From positions 808,001 through 872,000 of the forward strand of contig NC_045149.1 in the NCBI RefSeq assembly GCF_008831285.2: a stretch of 64,000 nucleotides of DNA. The letters run 5' to 3'. Source of the stretch: Nymphaea colorata (Eukaryota; Streptophyta; Magnoliopsida; Nymphaeales; Nymphaeaceae). A program made the translations under genes and the position numbers. Position 1 is the first letter of the stretch, and the number at the start of each line of letters is the position of its first letter. Under the pieces are notes generated by a model. The model was not told where the DNA came from. It ran no database searches and was given only the letters and a program-made list of their open reading frames with translations. Shown here one piece after another: positions 59,949 through 64,000 of the stretch.

Positions 59949-61190
59949 TTACTTTGTGTGCACTATAGTAATTGGCTGGATTTTCCCTTTCATTATTTTG
60001 GAATGGACTCCATTTGAAGTGGATCCATGGAGGTCCTCTGAGCTACTTATTCTATCCTCTTCGGATTCAAGGAGGATTCCATCACACTCAGCCAACTGCT
60101 CTTCTTCTAACATTTCTTGGACGTTGAGGGGCTTAGTCCTCTGCTTACATCCATTCCTGGTCAATCTTCTAGAAGAGAATGCACATTGCTTCGAACTACT
60201 CCATTTTCGCATGTTGGGAAAAGCATTCTTCCTCACATAGGCTAACTGGTATGCCTTAGTTTTTCTTGATGTTTGAGAAGATACTTCGCATGGTTCCCTC
60301 TTCGCTGCTTCATACTTGTTGAGATTGCGACTTAATAACTCTTGAGTCATGCACCTTTGCAGTTTCTCCCTTATCTTAGTAATAGACCTTTGTTCCTCAT
60401 ATGGATCGTGACCACCCTCCTTAGGTTCTATCTTATCTTGGATAGGGAGAGGAAGTGGTCGCATACTCTCTTCCTCGATGGGATGCTCTACTTCTTCCAT
60501 TTTCATGGTGGCATCTCCGGAGTTGGATCCAATGCTTTCATTGTCGAGGGGTTCTTTTCCATCTAGAAGGAGTTCTTCCTGTAGTTGGTATCGGATTAAT
60601 TCCACTGCATCATTCGGAAGTATGTGCTCAAGGGGGTAGGGCTCAAAAGGCTCTTCCTCCTTTCCCATTGGATACGTTGGAGCTTGACAGATTAAAAGCT
60701 GATCTTTGCCTGGGATTGATGCTGGCTGAATACTGGTTTCCAAATTTTCCACTTCGGATGGGTATAACGTACCATGTTGTAATACCGGTTGTTTTATGTT
60801 GGATGAGTACCCTTTGCCCATGTCAAAATCTCGGTATTCCCAACCAATCTCCATCATAATTTCTTGTGTGGTCCTTGTTTTTGTTGATCTGGCTGGCTCA
60901 TTTAATGGAAGTATCCCTTTAATGTTGTCACCTCTCCTCATACTCTTTGTCTCGCTTTCGGCCTTTGGTAGGGATAATAGTACTAGACCATCAGTCCTTT
61001 TTTCAGGCTGCTTTTGAAGTACGTCCCCAAACTGAACATTAAGATTTTCAACCTTGGAATAAGCTGCTGGTTCCCGATTTTTACTTTCAGAATTTGGTTC
61101 TACCATTCTTAAAGACTGTGGTGGTTTCTCCTTCCATGCTGGCCATAACTTTTTGGTGGGGCTTAGTTTGACTAAGCGGTTTGGATGCAT
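59949..61190 (-). CDS. ORF2 of the non-autonomous element, 413 codons, unknown function
   Basis: The longest open frame in the window. It starts MHPNRLVKLSPTKK and ends in IQPITIVHTK. The N-terminal third is basic. The middle (residues about 170-260) is acidic with EEPFEPYPLEHILPND and a run of E/D. The C-terminal third is again basic. No RT, zinc knuckle or protease motif is seen and no family is recognised. Its start overlaps ORF1 by 104 bases in a frame one base further on. So a +1 shift, splicing or internal initiation could link the two. Another possibility is that one indel split a single protein. Confidence 0.6.
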   Translation of the reverse strand: MHPNRLVKLSPTKKLWPAWKEKPPQSLRMVEPNSESKNREPAAYSKVENLNVQFGDVLQKQPEKRTDGLVLLSLPKAESETKSMRRGDNIKGILPLNEPARSTKTRTTQEIMMEIGWEYRDFDMGKGYSSNIKQPVLQHGTLYPSEVENLETSIQPASIPGKDQLLICQAPTYPMGKEEEPFEPYPLEHILPNDAVELIRYQLQEELLLDGKEPLDNESIGSNSGDATMKMEEVEHPIEEESMRPLPLPIQDKIEPKEGGHDPYEEQRSITKIREKLQRCMTQELLSRNLNKYEAAKREPCEVSSQTSRKTKAYQLAYVRKNAFPNMRKWSSSKQCAFSSRRLTRNGCKQRTKPLNVQEMLEEEQLAECDGILLESEEDRISSSEDLHGSTSNGVHSKIMKGKIQPITIVHTK

Positions 61191-61872
61191 ATAGCTGCCT
61201 ATATGCCCTTGTATTGCCTGTCCTTCTCAGTGGAGGAGCGGTGTTGGTCTTTAGCTGAGCATTGCCCTTCACTTTCTTGACAGAAGTTAATGTTCGAGGA
61301 ATCCTTAGTAACCCTTTCCCATTGGTTGTTGCTCGTGGCGTGCCAAAAGTGACGTTTCTTTCATTACACGATTCAGATTCCTCATCATTGGAAAATTCCG
61401 CACTGTTCTCATTATCGGACCCTGATGATGTTTCATTGTCACTTCCACTACTCGCCTCACCCAAATTCTTTTCCTGCTTTGGGGTGTATTGGGAGGATTC
61501 CATTTCCAACACCAAACACGTTTTCGTGTTTCCCACATATATAGTTTCTCCTGGAGAGATTGTCTTTCTTTGATAAGGTCTAACCTTGGTTCCTACCACA
61601 ATGAGTCTACCCGTTCGTGTATCATTGGTGACCCAAGTCGTACGGGTATCCTTATTCACGACCAACATAAAATGGTATTCTTCGACACTTAGGTGTTGCA
61701 TAACCAAATCATAGTAGGGCGAGCTACCAGCCTTGATGTAAATTTGTCTTGGCCCTCGGTTCCAATTCTCCCCACGAACTAACCAAATTCTCCCTTTACA
61801 CTTTCCATTCTCATAGGTGCTTAGGAACATGTCCATCTTGGATCCTTCCAGACGGGCACCTATATCTGTCAT
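61087..61872 (-). CDS. ORF1 of the non-autonomous element, 261 codons, FHA-like region
   Basis: First ORF after a leader of about 910 bases. Residues about 43-124 look like a forkhead-associated fold. They run from IYIKAGSSPYYDLVM through SVEEYHFML (the S...H site, S62 and H67) to ISPGETIYVGNTKTCLVLEM, the usual closing strands 'L..GD.I.IG....L'. The conserved Gly-Arg before the first loop is absent, so phosphothreonine binding is doubtful. Residues about 135-170 are a Ser/Asp/Glu-rich linker with repeated SSGSDNE. The C-terminus is basic. The FHA call is by eye only; the role in the element is unknown, and a gag-like or captured host protein is possible. Confidence 0.55.
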   Translation of the reverse strand: MTDIGARLEGSKMDMFLSTYENGKCKGRIWLVRGENWNRGPRQIYIKAGSSPYYDLVMQHLSVEEYHFMLVVNKDTRTTWVTNDTRTGRLIVVGTKVRPYQRKTISPGETIYVGNTKTCLVLEMESSQYTPKQEKNLGEASSGSDNETSSGSDNENSAEFSNDEESESCNERNVTFGTPRATTNGKGLLRIPRTLTSVKKVKGNAQLKTNTAPPLRRTGNTRAYRQLYASKPLSQTKPHQKVMASMEGETTTVFKNGRTKF

Positions 61873-62783
61873 CTACTCCTACCAAACAAACTACGAAAGC
61901 AACTCTAATGCTGAAACAAACACACTGAAAAACTGCTCAACCACTGCCGCGATAGCTGCCACTATCCGCTCCGTGTGCGTTTAAGGAAGACGGAACTAGT
62001 CCGCCTATCACCGCGCCCACCTGGCGCCTCGGTGACTAACTCTCACTCTCAGCCAGGCCCAAAAGTGGGGCTAAACTATCGCGTGCGCCTGACGCCTCGA
62101 CAGCGCAACTCGAGCTCAAGCACCTTAGTGTTGTGCGGTGTGCACAACCACAATCTAGACTGTTTTATGGACAGTCAAAACTCTTCGCACATAAATAGCA
62201 AACGGTGGAGTTTTGCCTTCAAACTTGGTCAGCAAAAGATAGGATAGTTATCTAACTACCCTCTAAATTTCAGCTCAATATGACCTCGGAAAGCCTATGG
62301 ACCAACTCGATTTTTCTGGCGGACTGCTACCCGGACAGGTTCTGTCCGCCCAGCCTGTTTCGCTAATGAAGGGTCAAAAGTGAAACTTTTTCAGAAAATC
62401 CAAGTCTGGTTCCCTATATGACTTTTGTAGAACAAATAATTACGAAGCTCTCAACCAATTTTCGGGCTAATCCGACTTCATTTGCCCCTGGAAAACACCG
62501 ATTTACTCGTGCTGGCTGCATCAGTCCAGAAAACAGCAACTACTATACTACCGCAATCTCCAAAAACAGAACTCCAACACTACTGAAAACTGAAAAATCT
62601 GCTACTAACACCAAATGAAACACACTGAAAAACCTCTGGCTGTGCCCAAGGCGGCTCTGATACCAAATTCATAGATTTGGTATCAGTCGGTCCAAGGTGG
62701 CTGCACCACAGAAATCTGACTAACTACAAACTGAAAACTGCAACAACTATAAACTGAAATCTTCTGGTTGCGCTTCAAGTCTC
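61873..62783 (-). other. 5' leader of the non-autonomous element
   Basis: Non-coding leader between primer site and ORF1, with a second copy of the primer-site sequence at 62654-62665. Confidence 0.5.
62654..62665 (-). repeat. second copy of the primer-binding site
   Basis: GCTCTGATACCA (plus strand) is identical to 62784-62795 and lies 130 bases away. It is followed by a palindrome, ATACCAAATTC-AT-AGATTTGGTAT. Surrounding CTGAAAACTG/CTACAAACTG segments are also partly repeated. Confidence 0.85.
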
Positions 62784-62795
62784 GCTCTGATACCA
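62784..62795 (-). other. primer-binding site (tRNA-Met type)
   Basis: The minus strand reads TGGTATCAGAGC, the exact plant initiator-tRNA-Met complement, three bases from the LTR end. Confidence 0.85.
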
Positions 62796-62798
62796 AAT

Positions 62799-64000
62799 TG
62801 ATAGGATCTAACTTCGGAGTCGATCAACGCCCAATCCAGACTGCCGAACCTATCCCCATGATCACCCTTGAGACAGCCTAAGCTAAACCTAGAACAAACA
62901 AATACAATGACACTACCCAGTCGGACAGGAACCCGACTTCAAAATCCCAATAAGTAAGGAATACAAGTGAGGCTAACCCAAAACCAAAGCTGGAACCTAC
63001 TACAAAATACTAGAGATGTGAGGCCAGTACAAAGCGCAAGCGATACAATGATAAATCTCTCACAACTCACTCAAACAAACCATCAAACCAAACCTAATCG
63101 AGCAAACCACACCCACCCGTAGGAGGCTAAGTTGGCTAGAGGGCGTGTCTTTGGCTTGGAGCCTCTGAGGTACCTCTATGCACAACGATGGCCAAGGCCG
63201 GGCTAAAAGCAAAAGCGGAAGCAAAAGAACAACCTCCCACGTATCTATAGGGTGTGTAGAGATGTACCGGTCAATGCTAGCTTGGCGAATGTATACCCAA
63301 GGACCACGAGGTGAGATTCCACACTCGGGTATTTTCAGCAGCACGGCGGAAGGGGGCTGGAAGTTGACACTGGCTCCAAGGAAGAAGGGGGCGCCCACGG
63401 TTGAAGACATCTCCAAGAAGCCGTGGATGAGGATAAGCCTTCACCGAAAGTCGCCTAGGAGCTTTGCAGGACCACACTGAATGAAGTGGTAGCTGGCTGG
63501 AAAAGTCACCGGAGGGTCGCCGAAAAAGTAGCAGCGGCGGCCGGTGGTGGCTGGAAGCAGCGGCGGCCGGTGGTGGCTGGAAGCGGTGGCGGCGAGACTC
63601 ACCGGTCTCAAGAACACAAGGCAGCAGTAGGGAAGACCACGGGCTGCCTTGGGGACTAAGGTTGAGACCGCCTAGGAGTGAGCCCTTTTGGCTTGGGTGG
63701 ACTTAGGTGGGTCCGGGCAAGGTAGGTCAAACTAGGTCTAAGCTCAGCTAGAAACAGGGACTAGGTCAAGGATAGAGTAGGCGAGGTAGGTTCTAGGGTT
63801 CGAATCTAGGTTCAATTGGGCTAAGGGAAGGGGTCCAAATGTGAGTTCCTAAAAAGTAGGAAGGGTAGGTCTAGGGCTAAAACATGAAATGGGAATGGAA
63901 ATGAGCTAAGGCTAAGTCACCAAATGGTAGTGGCGGCTGGCTAGAGACGCGTAAGGCAAAGGATGGCGAGAAATGTGGGAGAATGACGGCTTGACTAGGC
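62799..64000 (-). repeat. 5' LTR of the non-autonomous element, cut by the window edge
   Basis: On the minus strand it ends ...GAAGTTAGATCCTATCA at 62799. The stretch 63580-63765 matches 58115-58293 in LTR sense, with GCCAAAAGGGCTCACTCC and GGTCTCAACCTTAGTCCCC shared. A 27-bp GGCGGCCGGTGGTGGCTGG repeat lies at 63527-63590. The LTR start is beyond 64000; total length may exceed 2.5 kb. Confidence 0.65.

Larger units (their letters stand above)
59246..62798 (-). mobile_element. internal region of a non-autonomous Gypsy-like LTR element
   Basis: It is bounded by a tRNA-Met primer site at 62784-62795 (three bases from the LTR end at 62799) and a purine tract at about 59260-59246. LTR ends are TGATA and TATCA, a perfect 5-base inverted pair. 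The last coding stretch before the purine tract reads LGAWGQAHFKEGGSDT, like the end of Gypsy pol (LGDK...EGG). No protease, RT, RNase H or integrase is visible in 3.5 kb. Instead there are three minus-strand ORFs. The long open frames suggest a younger element than its neighbours. Confidence 0.7.

Noticed and set aside
60455-60859. Plus-strand 134-codon frame opposite ORF2
   Set aside because: It is antisense to the longer ORF2 and is best seen as its shadow.
59246-64000. Endogenous pararetrovirus as the identity of the 59-64 kb element
   Set aside because: LTR ends, tRNA-Met primer site and purine tract are typical of LTR retrotransposons, and no movement-protein, coat or RT motif is visible.

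Overview
The window reads as nuclear DNA of a flowering plant. It has long AT-rich introns, GT-AG splice sites, plant-type protein families (a DTX/MATE transporter, a CPBP protease, a KNL2-like SANTA protein) and heavy loading with Copia, Gypsy and CACTA (En/Spm) transposons. I cannot place the species more finely. Most of the 64 kb is decayed or rearranged transposon; only one protein gene is complete in the window, and no tRNA, rRNA or CRISPR was recognised.

Layout. 1-969: end of a minus-strand Copia element (gag fragment, primer-binding site, LTR). It lies upstream of the last two visible exons of a plus-strand CPBP (CAAX-type) intramembrane protease gene (1150-2826). 3210-7935: an old full-length Copia element on the minus strand with both LTRs. 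8806-9900: a foldback structure made from a Gypsy integrase fragment. 10765-10858: one broken exon of an HIR (band-7/SPFH) gene. 12822 to about 18300: remains of a minus-strand CACTA element. It holds a transposase-associated domain, a Transposase_24-like block and, downstream of these, exons for a KNL2-like SANTA domain with intact splice phases.

19600-28110: a Gypsy element whose two halves face opposite ways and are bounded by a 63-bp perfect inverted duplication, the expected trace of a staggered-break inversion. 28130-30460: a probable LTR inserted in the next element. 30480-34702: a decayed plus-strand CACTA element with TNP2 and Transposase_24 genes. 35952-45905: a complete eight-exon DTX/MATE efflux transporter gene (490 codons). 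Its introns hold an almost perfect palindrome, a GA-rich hairpin and a tandem duplication.

46000-49446: mostly featureless. 49447-53486: a probable 4-kb Gypsy LTR, followed by its truncated chromovirus-like pol (53495-55545). 56315-64000: the most unusual part. A minus-strand LTR element has a tRNA-Met primer site and polypurine tract but shows no reverse transcriptase. It carries long unidentified ORFs, one of them with an FHA-like region. Its 3' LTR meets another LTR copy head to head, forming a 951-bp inverted repeat.

The host genes form no operon or evident pathway; they are separate loci in a transposon-rich landscape. Exon coordinates were derived by eye from reading frame, splice dinucleotides and family similarity.
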